The translations under genes and the position numbers were made by a program. Shown piece by piece: positions 30,048 to 40,648 of a DNA stretch of 64,000 nt; within the stretch, counting starts at the first letter, position 1, and every line of letters starts with the position of its first letter. The notes below the pieces were generated by a model. The model saw only the letters and a program-made list of their open reading frames with translations, was not told the DNA's origin and made no database searches. Origin of the DNA: Pluralibacter sp. (GTDB taxonomy: Bacteria > Pseudomonadota > Gammaproteobacteria > Enterobacterales > Enterobacteriaceae); assembly GCF_019237635.1 (NCBI RefSeq), contig NZ_JAFAGS010000072.1:43696-107695 (forward strand), in the 5' to 3' direction.

Positions 30048-31670
30048 TTACCCGGCGCCGCCCGTGGCGCGAATCAGCACATCCTCCTGCACCTGCGGAC
30101 TTATCAGCGAGCCGCCGCGTGTATCCAGCATCATCCGGCACCATGCCTGCGCCACCGGCGGCGACGCTTGTGTGAGCATTTGCGCGCCGCAGCCAAGCAG
30201 GTAAATCTGCCGGGCAATCTCTCGCCCTTCGGCCTCCAGCGGCTTACGCAGACGCTGCTGAAGCTGGCGCCACGCTCTGTCGAAATGTCGGTCCTGTCCT
30301 TTGACTTCACTGCACATTGCGTGAAGCAACTCCAGTGCGCCGGGCTGCCTGGTCAGAACGCGCAGCACATCAAGACACATGATGTTCCCGGAACCCTCCC
30401 AGATGCTGTTCACCGGCATTTCGCGGTACAGTCGCGGCAGCTCGTTATCTTCGCAATAACCGATACCGCCCAGCACCTCCATGGCTTCGGCCACGAACGG
30501 AATTCCGGCTTTGCACAGCGCAAATTTGGCCGCAGGGGTAAACAAGCGTGCCCACAAAGCGTCTTCGGCGGCGGCACGGCTATCCCACGCCCGGGCCAGA
30601 CGGAACAGAAATGCGGTTTGCCCTTCCAGCTGGAGCGCCATGCGGCTTAGCACCTGGCGCATCAGCGGCTGATCGACCAGACTTTTGCCGAACACCTGCC
30701 GCTGGTGCGCGTGATACAGCGCCACGGACAAAGCGCGACGCATCAGGCCATGGCTGCCCAGCGCGCAGTCAAAACGGGTTAATCCGCCCATTTTGAGGAT
30801 CTGCCGCACGCCTTCGCCCTCTTCTCCCACAAGCCAGCCTGTGGCATCGAAAAACTCCGCCTCGCTGCTGGCATTGGACCGGTTGCCCAGTTTGTCTTTA
30901 AGCCGCTCCAGACGCACCGCGTTGCGCTGCCCGTCAGGCAGAAAACGGGGGAGGAAGAAACAGGAGAGACCACCTTTAGCCTGCGCCAGCACCAGGTGCG
31001 CGTCGCTCTGCGGCACCGAGAAAAACCACTTATGCCCGACCAGCCGATACGTGCCGTCGCTCTGTTTCTCCGCGCGGGTGGTATTACTGAGTACGTCAGA
31101 GCCGCCCTGCTTTTCGGTCATCCCCATGCCGATCAGCAGCCCCCGCTTCTGGCCTCCCGGCGCCAGATGGGTGTCGTAACGATCGCTTCGCAGTGGCGCG
31201 CGCCAGTCGGCAAAGGCGGCGGGAAGGTGCGTCAGCAACAGCGGCGTGGCGGCAAAGGTCATGGTTATCGGGCACAACGTCCCCGCCTCCACCTGGGCAT
31301 GCAGCACAAAGCGCGCCGCCCGCGCGACGAACGAACCCTCGCGGGCGTCCTCCTCCCAGGCAAGATTGTGCACCCGGTTTGCGCACAGCCCCTGCATCAG
31401 CAGATGCCAGGCAGGATGGAAACGCACGTCATCGATCCTCTCCCCGGACGGATCGTAGCGTAACAGCTCCGGCGGATTGGCGTTCGCCAACCGCCCCAGT
31501 TCAAGCGACTCGGCGGTGCCCAGTTGCTGACCGATGCTGGCCAGCAGATCGATATCCCACCCGGCGCCTTCGCGCGCGACGGCCTCGCGCAGGGCGCAGT
31601 CGGAAAGGAAAAGGTTGCTGTTATTCAGCGGAGCTGGCTGGTTGAAGACGGTATGAGTGTGCCAGTGCAT
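30048..31670 (-). CDS. aidB: AidB, acyl-CoA dehydrogenase-like flavoprotein of the adaptive alkylation response
   Basis: Start at the ATG first base 31670 (GGAGGG upstream), giving 540 aa beginning MHWHTHTVFNQPAPLNNSN; E. coli AidB has 541. An FAD-bearing protein related to acyl-CoA dehydrogenases with a C-terminal DNA-binding domain. In E. coli it is induced by Ada, proposed to limit alkylation damage. The GMGMTEKQGGSDV and MEVLGGIGYCEDNELPRLYRE segments match FAD and active-site regions of the family. Its 135-base upstream gap follows rlmB; I did not identify an Ada box. Confidence 0.95.
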   Translation of the reverse strand: MHWHTHTVFNQPAPLNNSNLFLSDCALREAVAREGAGWDIDLLASIGQQLGTAESLELGRLANANPPELLRYDPSGERIDDVRFHPAWHLLMQGLCANRVHNLAWEEDAREGSFVARAARFVLHAQVEAGTLCPITMTFAATPLLLTHLPAAFADWRAPLRSDRYDTHLAPGGQKRGLLIGMGMTEKQGGSDVLSNTTRAEKQSDGTYRLVGHKWFFSVPQSDAHLVLAQAKGGLSCFFLPRFLPDGQRNAVRLERLKDKLGNRSNASSEAEFFDATGWLVGEEGEGVRQILKMGGLTRFDCALGSHGLMRRALSVALYHAHQRQVFGKSLVDQPLMRQVLSRMALQLEGQTAFLFRLARAWDSRAAAEDALWARLFTPAAKFALCKAGIPFVAEAMEVLGGIGYCEDNELPRLYREMPVNSIWEGSGNIMCLDVLRVLTRQPGALELLHAMCSEVKGQDRHFDRAWRQLQQRLRKPLEAEGREIARQIYLLGCGAQMLTQASPPVAQAWCRMMLDTRGGSLISPQVQEDVLIRATGGAG

Positions 31671-31805
31671 GGGTGTCCCTCCTTCAATGGCGTTGCCACT
31701 AAGTATGGTCACCCGAACAGAACACCGCCCGCGAAAACGTCACAAAAACGCGCAGCCGCACGGTGGGGGGAAACGTCCGGCGACAGAACGCCGCCGGATG
31801 CGCAG

Positions 31806-32537
31806 TTAGCCGCGCTGGCGTACAGCCTCAAACAGGCAGATGCCGGTCGCGACGGAGACATTCAGCGACGAGACGCTGCCCGCCATCGGAATGCTGATCA
31901 GTTCGTCGCAGTGCTCACGAGTCAGGCGGCGCATGCCTTCGCCTTCCGCGCCCATCACCAGCGCCAGACGCCCCGTCATTTTGCTCTGATACAGGGTATG
32001 GTCGGCTTCACCGGCGGTGCCGACGATCCAGACATTTTCTTCCTGCAGCAGACGCATAGTGCGCGCCAGATTGGTCACGCGAATCAGCGGTACGTTCTCA
32101 GCGGCGCCGCAGGCCACTTTCTTCGCCGTGGCGTTGAGCTGAGCGGAACGATCTTTTGGTACGATAACCGCATGCACCCCGGCCGCATCGGCGCTACGCA
32201 GGCAGGCTCCCAGGTTATGAGGATCGGTGACACCGTCGAGGATCAGCAGGAACGGATTGTCAATCTGGGCGAGAAGATCGGGCAGATCGTTTTCCTGATA
32301 CTGACGGCCTGGCTTCACGCGCGCAATAATCCCCTGATGCACCGCGCCTTCGCTTTTCTCATCGAGATACTGACGGCTTGCCACCTGGATAACCACGCCC
32401 TGCGCTTCTAACGCATGGATAAGCGGCAGCAGGCGCTTGTCTTCGCGGCCTTTCAGAATAAAAACTTCCTGAAAGCGCTCAGGGGCGCGTTCCAGCAGTG
32501 CCTGCACCGCGTGGATGCCGTAAATCATTTCACTCAT
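31806..32537 (-). CDS. rlmB: 23S rRNA (guanosine-2'-O)-methyltransferase RlmB
   Basis: 243 aa SPOUT (SpoU) enzyme that methylates G2251 in the 23S peptidyl-transferase P-loop. An N-terminal L7Ae-like substrate domain ([21 protein letters not shown]) precedes the knotted catalytic domain with [31 protein letters not shown] and [22 protein letters not shown]. Third gene of the nsrR-rnr-rlmB operon, 75 bases after rnr. Confidence 0.96.
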   Translation of the reverse strand: MSEMIYGIHAVQALLERAPERFQEVFILKGREDKRLLPLIHALEAQGVVIQVASRQYLDEKSEGAVHQGIIARVKPGRQYQENDLPDLLAQIDNPFLLILDGVTDPHNLGACLRSADAAGVHAVIVPKDRSAQLNATAKKVACGAAENVPLIRVTNLARTMRLLQEENVWIVGTAGEADHTLYQSKMTGRLALVMGAEGEGMRRLTREHCDELISIPMAGSVSSLNVSVATGICLFEAVRQRG

Positions 32538-32570
32538 GGGTGTACTCGTTATTCACTCTGTGATGTATTC

Positions 32571-32607
32571 CCCCTCCCCCTCTCCCTGAAGGGGTGAGAG
32601 GGAGGGG
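32571..32607. repeat. C/G-rich imperfect palindrome in the rnr-rlmB gap
   Basis: CCCCTCCCCCTCTCCC, a TGAA-like loop, and GGGTGAGAGGGAGGGG form a long imperfect hairpin between two co-transcribed genes. A related CCTCTCCC/GGGAGAGG palindrome lies at 16779-16800, and a looser one at 58153-58181. This suggests a small dispersed REP-like family. Confidence 0.5.
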
Positions 32608-32612
32608 TCAAA

Positions 32613-35048
32613 TTACCCGGCGACGTTTTTCTTCGCTGCGCGCTTCGCTTTGGTCGCCGCGGCGATTTTAAGCGTTTTTGCCGACGGCTTTTTGGCTTTT
32701 TTCTCTTTCTTCGCCTTAGCCTTGCCCTTTTCGCTGCGGAAGGCGCTATCCGGTTCGAAATTCACCTTTTTGCCTACCTGACGACGCGGTTTGCCCGCCG
32801 GTTTGCTGCCGCCGGTCTTCTTCGCTTTATCGCGGGCGGTTTTGCCCACGTTACGCGGGCCGCGCTCGCTGGAGATAAGCGCGAAGTCGATTTTACGCTC
32901 GTCCATGTTCACCGCCTCCACGCGAACTTCGACCCGGTCGCCAAGACGGTAGGTCTGGCCGCCCGATTCGCCAATCAGACGCTGACCGACCTGGTCGAAG
33001 CGGTAGTAATCGTTATCCAGGCTGGAAACGTGCACCAGACCGTCGATAAACAGGTCATCAAGACGCACGAAGAAGCCAAAGCCAGTGACGCTGGAGATAA
33101 CGCCCGGGAACACGTTCCCGACCTGATCCTGCATAAAGTCGCACTTCAGCCAGTCCGCCACTTCGCGGGTCGCTTCATCGGCGCGGCGTTCGGTCATCGA
33201 ACAATGCACGCCAAGCTGCAGCATCTCTTCCATGCTGTAGTGCCAGCCGCCGGTTTCGGTTGAATTGCCTTTATGCCCCTGCTCTTTCGCCAGCAGATAT
33301 TTGATGCCGCGGTGCAGCGACAGATCCGGATAGCGGCGAATCGGCGAGGTAAAGTGAGCGTACGACTGCAGCGCCAGGCCGAAGTGACCGCGATTTTCCG
33401 GGTCGTACACCGCCTGCTTCATCGAGCGCAGCAGCATGGTTTGCAGCATCTCGTGATCCGGGCGATCGGCGATGGAGTCGAGCAGCTCAGCGTAATCACG
33501 CGGCTCCGGCTTGTTGCCGCCAGGCAGCTCCAGTCCCAGTTCGGACAGCACTGAGCGGAACGCGGTAATCGCTTCGGTGCTCGGTTTGTCGTGGATACGG
33601 AACAGCGCAGGCTCCTGCGCCTTCTCCATGAAACGCGCGGCGGAGATGTTGGCGAGGATCATGCACTCTTCAATCAGCTTGTGTGCATCGTTACGCTGCG
33701 TCTGCTCAATGCGCTCAATGCGGCGCTCGGCGTTGAAGATAAACTTCGCCTCTTCGCTTTCAAAGGAGATACCGCCACGCTCGGCGCGTGCGGCATCCAG
33801 CACTTTGTAAAGGTTGTGCAGCTCTTCAATATGTTTTACCAGCGGCGCATACTGCTCGCGCAGCTCCTGATCGCCCTGCAGCATATGCCACACTTTGGTG
33901 TAGGTCAGACGCGCATGGGAGCTCATCACCGCTTCATAGAATTTGTAACCGGTCAGACGCCCTTTAGAGGAGACGGTCATCTCACAGACCATGCACAGCC
34001 TGTCAACCTGCGGGTTCAGCGAACACAGACCGTTAGAGAGTACTTCCGGCAGCATCGGCACGACCTGGGAAGGGAAGTACACCGAGGTGCCGCGGTTGCG
34101 GGCCTCGGCGTCCAGCGGGGTCGGCGGACGAACGTAGTAGCTGACGTCGGCAATGGCCACCCACAGGCGCCAGCCGCCGCCGCGTTTTTTCTCGCAGAAG
34201 ACCGCGTCGTCGAAGTCGCGCGCGTCTTCGCCATCAATGGTCACCAGCGGCAGGTCGCGCAGATCCACACGCCCGACTTTCGCCGCTTCCGGCACTTCTT
34301 CTTTCAGACCGACGACCTGTTTTTCCACCGCAGGCGGCCAGGTATAAGGGATCTCGTGGGTACGCAGCGCCATATCCACGGCCATGCCGGTCCCCATGTT
34401 GTCGCCAAGCACTTCGACGATTTTACCGATAGCCTTGGTGCGACGGGTCGGACGCTGGGTCAGCTCGACCACCACCACAAAGCCCATCCGCGCGCCCATG
34501 ATTTCATCCGGCGGGATCAGGATATCAAAGCTCAGGCGGCTGTCGTCCGGCACCACAAAGCCCACACCAGCGTCGGTAAAGTAGCGGCCGACAATCTGGC
34601 TGGTTTTTGGCACCAGCACGCGCACTACGCGCGCTTCGCGGCGGCCTTTGCGATCGGCGCCCAGCGGCTGCGCCAGGATCTGATCGCCATGAATACACAT
34701 TTTCATCTGCTCAGACGACAGGTACAGGTCGTCTTTTCGGCCTTCCACACGCAGGAAACCATAGCCGTCGCGATGGCCGATAACGGTCCCTTTCAGCAGG
34801 TCCAGACGTTCCGGCAGCGCATAGCACTGGCGACGGGTGAAGACCAGTTGCCCATCGCGCTCCATGGCGCGCAGACGACGGCGCAGCGCTTCTTGCTGTT
34901 CTTCGCCTTCAATCTTCAACTCAACGGCCAGCTCGTCACGGCTGACCGGTTTTTCACGTTTCGCAATATAATCGAGGATGAATTCCCGGCTCGGGATAGG
35001 ATTCGCGTATTTTTCTGCTTCGCGTTCCTGGAAAGGATCTTGTGACAT
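32613..35048 (-). CDS. rnr: ribonuclease R
   Basis: Start at the ATG first base 35048: product [20 protein letters not shown], 811 aa (E. coli 813). Processive 3'-5' exoribonuclease that degrades structured RNA, works in trans-translation with tmRNA/SmpB and in cold shock. Domains: winged helix and two cold-shock domains (1-235), RNB catalytic domain with Asp272, Asp278, Asp280 in [12 protein letters not shown]1 domain (about 640-725), and a Lys-rich tail with repeated AKK/KAK motifs. Follows nsrR by 38 bases. Confidence 0.97.
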   Translation of the reverse strand: MSQDPFQEREAEKYANPIPSREFILDYIAKREKPVSRDELAVELKIEGEEQQEALRRRLRAMERDGQLVFTRRQCYALPERLDLLKGTVIGHRDGYGFLRVEGRKDDLYLSSEQMKMCIHGDQILAQPLGADRKGRREARVVRVLVPKTSQIVGRYFTDAGVGFVVPDDSRLSFDILIPPDEIMGARMGFVVVVELTQRPTRRTKAIGKIVEVLGDNMGTGMAVDMALRTHEIPYTWPPAVEKQVVGLKEEVPEAAKVGRVDLRDLPLVTIDGEDARDFDDAVFCEKKRGGGWRLWVAIADVSYYVRPPTPLDAEARNRGTSVYFPSQVVPMLPEVLSNGLCSLNPQVDRLCMVCEMTVSSKGRLTGYKFYEAVMSSHARLTYTKVWHMLQGDQELREQYAPLVKHIEELHNLYKVLDAARAERGGISFESEEAKFIFNAERRIERIEQTQRNDAHKLIEECMILANISAARFMEKAQEPALFRIHDKPSTEAITAFRSVLSELGLELPGGNKPEPRDYAELLDSIADRPDHEMLQTMLLRSMKQAVYDPENRGHFGLALQSYAHFTSPIRRYPDLSLHRGIKYLLAKEQGHKGNSTETGGWHYSMEEMLQLGVHCSMTERRADEATREVADWLKCDFMQDQVGNVFPGVISSVTGFGFFVRLDDLFIDGLVHVSSLDNDYYRFDQVGQRLIGESGGQTYRLGDRVEVRVEAVNMDERKIDFALISSERGPRNVGKTARDKAKKTGGSKPAGKPRRQVGKKVNFEPDSAFRSEKGKAKAKKEKKAKKPSAKTLKIAAATKAKRAAKKNVAG

Positions 35049-35086
35049 GTCGGTTCCTCCGTTGTCAGCTCCAGTGGCGTGATGGC

Positions 35087-35512
35087 TCACTCCACCAGCA
35101 ATAATTTATACAGCGGTTGATTCTTTTCAACCAAATCGGCCAGTGTGTAGTTATCCAGTTCCTTGAGAAAACTTTGCACGGCGTTTGAAAGCGCCTGTTT
35201 CAGACGACAGGCTGGCGTAATATGACAAAACTCGCTGCTGCAGTTAACCAGCGACAGCGGCTCAAGCTCGCGGACGACATCGCCAATACGGATGCTTTCC
35301 GCCGGTTTGCCCAGACGAATGCCGCCGTTTTTTCCCCTCACCGCAGTCACATAGCCAACACGACTTAATTGATTGATTATTTTGACCATGTGATTACGAG
35401 AAACGCCGTAGACCTCCGTCACTTCAGAGATACTGGTCATGCGGCCCTCCGGTAACGACGCCATATAGATTAGCGCGCGCAATCCGTAATCGGTAAAACT
35501 TGTTAACTGCAC
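35087..35512 (-). CDS. nsrR: nitric oxide-sensing Rrf2-family repressor NsrR
   Basis: 141 aa. Winged helix with [18 protein letters not shown] at the N-terminus, and the three iron-sulphur cluster cysteines Cys91, Cys96 and Cys102 in [13 protein letters not shown]. The cluster is destroyed by nitric oxide, releasing DNA. Targets include ytfE, hmp and hcp-hcr in enterobacteria; a near-perfect box for it is at 14322-14344. First gene of the nsrR-rnr-rlmB transcript. Confidence 0.96.
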   Translation of the reverse strand: MQLTSFTDYGLRALIYMASLPEGRMTSISEVTEVYGVSRNHMVKIINQLSRVGYVTAVRGKNGGIRLGKPAESIRIGDVVRELEPLSLVNCSSEFCHITPACRLKQALSNAVQSFLKELDNYTLADLVEKNQPLYKLLLVE

Positions 35513-35624
35513 ATCAACCTCAGGGAAAAGAAAAAACAGGGTATGTCGACAGACGTAATTACTATTGATGATAAACCAGCCAGATAGTTAGCGGCTAATT
35601 TATTTGAGCGGGGAAGGCAAAAAC

Positions 35625-35651
35625 AGGAATAAAGGGCGCCAGGCGGCGCCC
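35625..35651 (-). terminator. intrinsic terminator of purA
   Basis: On the minus strand GGGCGCC-GCCT-GGCGCCC is followed by TTTATTCCTGTTTTT. Plus-strand arms are 35634-35640 and 35645-35651, 9 bases past the purA stop. Confidence 0.88.
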
Positions 35652-35660
35652 TTCGGATGA

Positions 35661-36962
<1,302 letters not shown>

Positions 36963-37061
36963 TCAAAATCACCGTTTGCTTAAAAATGGATTCTACCATC
37001 GCTTTTTCAGAGTTACAGCACTTTTTGCACTCAAAAATAAGCAAATCAGTTCGCTTTTTGA

Positions 37062-37259
37062 TCAGCCAATCGTTTTCCTCAACATGTAGTAGATGACGAT
37101 ACCTGCAACCACAAGACCACCGCCGAAGCGACGTAAAAGATTATCGGGTAACTGGGAGAGCGAAGCGACCATGCGTCGCCACGCCTGGGGATACAGCATG
37201 GGACCAAGACCTTCCAGAACTAAAACCAGCGCAAGCGCCAGCCAGATAGTTGAATTCAA
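37062..37259 (-). CDS. yjeT: YjeT, DUF2065 inner-membrane protein
   Basis: 65 aa with two hydrophobic segments (NSTIWLALALVLVLEGLGPMLYP and GGGLVVAGIVIYYMLRKTIG). Small conserved membrane protein of unknown function that normally sits between hflC and purA. Here it is separated from hflC by about 2.4 kb of inserted genes and starts 4 bases after the last of them. Confidence 0.9.
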   Translation of the reverse strand: MNSTIWLALALVLVLEGLGPMLYPQAWRRMVASLSQLPDNLLRRFGGGLVVAGIVIYYMLRKTIG

Positions 37260-37263
37260 AATA

Positions 37264-37824
37264 TTATACCTTCGGTTTCCAGCTCAGGCCCTGCGCTTTA
37301 ACAACGCTTAGCCCCGCGATTTTTTCCTGAATAATCTTCCACAACGAATGCTTACGATAATGTGTCTTATATAATGACTGCAACCACTGTTGAGAGTTCA
37401 TGAAACCGCCTGATGATTCCAGCCCGGAGCAATAATCAATAGCTTTTTGGGCATCATCCGCAGCCCAGGCATAGCACGCACTACCGCCACGATGGATGGG
37501 GTATTCCGCCAGGCGACGTCGAAGCACCACAGCGGCCTGCGCGTAACCTTGCTTATAAAGCGTTGAAGAAAGCGTTCGCCAAAAGGACCCCGTCATGCTA
37601 TCCGGCAGGCGGATACTTTCTGCCACAGGTCCCGTGCCGTTGATAACGTCACTCAGCAGTATGTAGTTCTGGATATCCGCCAAAAACCGAATCCCATCCT
37701 CATTATCGACTCTACCAGCAAAACGCAAAAACAACGGAAGGTCACGCTGCTCATCCCCTCCCGCTTTAAGATAAAGGCGCCAGAAATGCACGCTGGCCGA
37801 CGAGTACCTGTGCAGCATGGACAT
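37264..37824 (-). CDS. unrecognised protein, third gene of the J-domain block (186 aa)
   Basis: Product from the ATG first base 37824; a GTG one codon upstream is alternative. No recognised domain. It is rich in aromatic residues and predicted helical, with a possible TPR-like segment SSTLYKQGYAQAAVVLRRRLAEYP. No ribosome site is visible. The start overlaps the upstream stop as TGATG, which suggests translational coupling, or that it is the second half of a single gene split by a frameshift. It lies between the second gene of the block and yjeT, 4 bases from the latter. Confidence 0.6.
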   Translation of the reverse strand: MSMLHRYSSASVHFWRLYLKAGGDEQRDLPLFLRFAGRVDNEDGIRFLADIQNYILLSDVINGTGPVAESIRLPDSMTGSFWRTLSSTLYKQGYAQAAVVLRRRLAEYPIHRGGSACYAWAADDAQKAIDYCSGLESSGGFMNSQQWLQSLYKTHYRKHSLWKIIQEKIAGLSVVKAQGLSWKPKV

Positions 37825-38406
37825 CACGGATACACAACAAAAGCGTTATTGCGTTCCCCCGCGCGTTGAAACTGCGTGGACAGCGCGCGCAATACGTCAT
37901 GGCCTAATGTTTCCTGCCATTCACAGAGTTCCCAGATATCAAACCATTCATATCCCTTCGCAACATCCTCAGGGGATCGTTCCTTTTGTGCAGAGATCGC
38001 CTGGATCCAGAGAGCAAACACCGTCGAGCAATAATCTTCCCAGCGGTCGCTGGAGGGATATACCAGCTCAGACAGACCGCCAACATCCAACAGTAAATCC
38101 GCCGCCAGCGACGCCACTCCCGTCGGTTGCACATGCGCAATTTGCGACAGTGGGTGGACGATGGTCTGCATCAGCGTGTCTAAATAAATGTCGGCTTCGT
38201 GGTATGAATAATAATACCCGTCTTGCGTATACCGCGTATATTCGCGGCGGAGCTGCCGAAGTAGCATATCGGACTCGGTCAGCCACCCCTTAATCACCCA
38301 CTGCGCAATAGCGTCGTCATCACGAATAACCTGCTGAACAATATCAAGCAGCGCTTTTTTATCCAGTTGTCTAAGCTGTTGTTGCTGTTTTTTTTGTAAG
38401 CGCCAT
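37824..38406 (-). CDS. unrecognised protein, second gene of the J-domain block; start needs a frame correction
   Basis: The frame from 38420 down to 37824 is open and continues the frame of the upstream J-domain gene after its stop. The only good start is the ATG first base 38406 (AGGGCTTGCAG before it), in another frame: it runs into eight A residues and then a stop. With seven A the product would read MALTKKQQQQLRQLDKKALLDIV and continue through IKGWLTESDMLL to the end, about 193 aa. So this is a real frameshift, transcriptional slippage site, or sequencing error. The GTG at 38297 lacks a ribosome site. No known domain; Gln-rich start, largely helical, several tryptophans. Confidence 0.55.
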
Positions 38407-38420
38407 CTGCAAGCCCTGAT

Positions 38421-39572
38421 TTAAGAATACAAATCGTCAAACATTTGTTCAATAAAGAGTTCAGACAGCTCATCCACATGACGGCGGTGCGTTTTCAAAT
38501 ACTGCTGAACACTTTTCACTGACGAAAGATGGGCTATCATATTTTCTTCGACTTCCGTCATTTCGCGCAGTTTAGTACGGCGACTGTCCAGTTTCTTTTC
38601 TATCGATTTCGATGTTCGACCCGAAAACTGTGACCAGATCAATCCCTCAATAGAGCTTTCGTCATACCAGAGCGACTCATATTCTGCTTTCAACGCAGAA
38701 AGACGCTGCTTCAGCAATTGATTAATGACGGGAATTTCATCGTCAGAAAAATCAGCATTCCCATCGATGTGCTGCTGATACATTTCGAAAATCGTCCAGA
38801 CATCATGATCCTTTCTCGCCTGCGTTAGCTGGACCATTAAGTCATGTTTTTCCTTTCTCGACGCCTCATTCATTTCTTTATCGGGATGAAGCGCAGAAGC
38901 GAGGCGCTTGTACATCGTTTTGATAACACTGTCACTAAACAGACTGTCCAGCTTCTTATGCTGCGCCTGGCGTTGCTCATCGTCAGGCGAGAAATCAAAA
39001 TCATCGGCAAAAAGATCGTCATCATCAGACGCCTGCTCCTGCTGTTGCTTCGCCTGAATCACTTCTTCCATCTTTTGCGGATCCCGAAAGATCTCAAGCA
39101 ATTCCTCGTCACTAAAGCCTTCGCCTTCCGGCCGATCGCCATTGATGTATTCACGGAGGGAATCAATCTCATCCAGCTCTGAAGTAACAGAAAGCTGTGC
39201 GCAAAGACACAGGGCTTTGGTTAATAACGCAGAAATATCAACATGGTTGGTAAAAGGATGATGTCGAAGAACATCAACGTTATCTTCGATAAAGAAAATA
39301 AGGTGGTCTCTCTGTGTACGGGAGAGTGATTTACGTGATGCCAGTTCACATAAGCGAAGCGTGTTATTATAAAGAAGCTGAATAAACTGCTGTTCTGCGG
39401 GTAAAAGCTCTTGTTGAAAGCGGGAGTAAGTCTCAATTCGCTGTTGTTGTAATTTTGCAATTAGCCCTTGTTGTTTGCGAATACTCTCGCAATATGTCAT
39501 AAGCTGCTGACGCGCAGCGGAGGTCCGCTTTTTACTGGCGCTGTTTTTCCTGACAATCCCCTTTTCTGCCAT
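38421..39572 (-). CDS. J-domain (DnaJ-like) protein, 383 aa, first gene of an inserted block
   Basis: Start at the ATG first base 39572 (AGGGGA upstream), giving MAEKGIVRKNSASKKRTSAARQQ. Layout: basic coiled-coil N-terminus (1-60), helical region (60-150), acidic low-complexity stretch (181-199, ASDDDDLFADDFDFSPDDE), then a J-domain-like segment (about 211-268) with HPD at 229-231 in LASALHPDKEMN and the helix III-like EKHDLMVQLTQARKDHD, and a charged coiled-coil C-terminus. The HPD tripeptide suggests it stimulates an Hsp70. It lacks the Gly/Phe and zinc-finger regions of DnaJ. GC is lower than in hflC. I do not recognise a named family. Confidence 0.75.
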   Translation of the reverse strand: MAEKGIVRKNSASKKRTSAARQQLMTYCESIRKQQGLIAKLQQQRIETYSRFQQELLPAEQQFIQLLYNNTLRLCELASRKSLSRTQRDHLIFFIEDNVDVLRHHPFTNHVDISALLTKALCLCAQLSVTSELDEIDSLREYINGDRPEGEGFSDEELLEIFRDPQKMEEVIQAKQQQEQASDDDDLFADDFDFSPDDEQRQAQHKKLDSLFSDSVIKTMYKRLASALHPDKEMNEASRKEKHDLMVQLTQARKDHDVWTIFEMYQQHIDGNADFSDDEIPVINQLLKQRLSALKAEYESLWYDESSIEGLIWSQFSGRTSKSIEKKLDSRRTKLREMTEVEENMIAHLSSVKSVQQYLKTHRRHVDELSELFIEQMFDDLYS

Positions 39573-39585
39573 GTCATCTTCCCCT

Positions 39586-39620
39586 AAAAAAATAGCTCCG
39601 GCCAATCTGGCTGGAGCTAT
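39586..39620 (-). terminator. hflC terminator immediately upstream of the J-domain gene
   Basis: On the minus strand ATAGCTCC pairs with GGAGCTAT (plus 39613-39620 and 39592-39599) and is followed by TTTTTTT. The T-run ends 13 bases before the J-domain ATG and abuts its AGGGGA. An extended -10 motif, TG-A-TATGAT, overlaps the hairpin (plus 39619-39624), so a promoter could start inside the terminator. Confidence 0.88.
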
Positions 39621-39641
39621 CATATCAGACTCACACGTTGG

Positions 39642-40646
39642 TTATTTTAACGTGCTGCCCGGCGTCTTCATATAACGGAAGAAGTCGCTGTCCGGGCTGA
39701 GAATCATGATGTCCTGGTTGCTATCGAAGCTGTTCTCGTAAGCGCGCAGACTACGGATAAAGGCGTAAAAATCCGGATCCTGACTGAACGCGTCGGCAAA
39801 CAGTTTCGCGGCTTCCGCATCGCCTTCACCGCGCATGATGCGGCCCTGGCGCTCGGCTTCCGCCAGCGTTTTGGTCACCTCATAGTCCGCGGCCGCACGC
39901 AGCTTCTCTGCCTCTTCCTGACCCTGAGAACGGTGACGACGCGCTACCGCTTCACGCTCGGCGCGCATACGGTTGTAGATAGCGTCGGATACCTCTGCTG
40001 GCAGGTTAATCTGCTTGATGCGCACGTCGACCACTTCGATACCCAGCGCCGCCATACTGTTCGGGTTAATGGCTGGCGCTTTACCGTTGGTTTCCGTCTG
40101 CACGCGCTCGGCGGCTTTGGCGATCTCCTGATCCGCCGCTGGCGTTGCAACTTCGTCGTCGGTACCCGCAGAACCGGAGTTCAGCGCGTCGCGAACTTCA
40201 ATCGTCAGGCGACCACGGGAGTCGGTGACGATGTCTTTGACGTCCAGACGACCAATTTCAGAACGCAGACGGTCAGAGAACTTACGCTTCAGCAATACCT
40301 CCGCCTGGGAGACGTCGCCGCCGCCGGTGGCCAGATAGTAACGGCTGAAATCGCTGATGCGCCACTTGATGTACGAGTCGACGATCAGGTCTTTCTTCTC
40401 TTTGGTCACGAAACGATCGGCCTGGTTATCCATGGTCTGAATACGCGCATCCAGCGTTTTCACCGACTCAAGGAACGGCAGCTTAAAGTGCAGACCCGGC
40501 TCGTAAACCAGTGGTTTGTTATCGCTATCACGGACAACTTTGCCAAAACGCAGGGTAATGCCGCGCTCGCCCTCTTTTACCACAAAAACAGAGGTATAGA
40601 GCCCAACCAGAACGATGATGATAATCGCAATAACTGACTTACGCAT
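39642..40646 (-). CDS. hflC: HflC, SPFH-family regulator of the FtsH protease
   Basis: 334 aa band-7/SPFH protein anchored by one N-terminal helix (VIAIIIIVLVGLYTSVFVV) with a periplasmic body. With HflK it forms the large cage around FtsH that modulates its proteolysis. The start codon lies 2 bases beyond the end of hflK. The C-terminus is followed by a strong terminator. Confidence 0.97.
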   Translation of the reverse strand: MRKSVIAIIIIVLVGLYTSVFVVKEGERGITLRFGKVVRDSDNKPLVYEPGLHFKLPFLESVKTLDARIQTMDNQADRFVTKEKKDLIVDSYIKWRISDFSRYYLATGGGDVSQAEVLLKRKFSDRLRSEIGRLDVKDIVTDSRGRLTIEVRDALNSGSAGTDDEVATPAADQEIAKAAERVQTETNGKAPAINPNSMAALGIEVVDVRIKQINLPAEVSDAIYNRMRAEREAVARRHRSQGQEEAEKLRAAADYEVTKTLAEAERQGRIMRGEGDAEAAKLFADAFSQDPDFYAFIRSLRAYENSFDSNQDIMILSPDSDFFRYMKTPGSTLK

Positions 40647-40648
40647 CG

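Noticed and set aside
33591..35045. 484-codon open frame on the plus strand
   Set aside because: Antisense to rnr, with the same His/Arg-rich shadow composition and no ribosome site or motif.
38294..38479. 61-codon minus-strand frame spanning the J-domain stop and the A8 run
   Set aside because: It overlaps two better frames and lacks a ribosome site. It is the third frame of the slippage region and does not rejoin the open frame.
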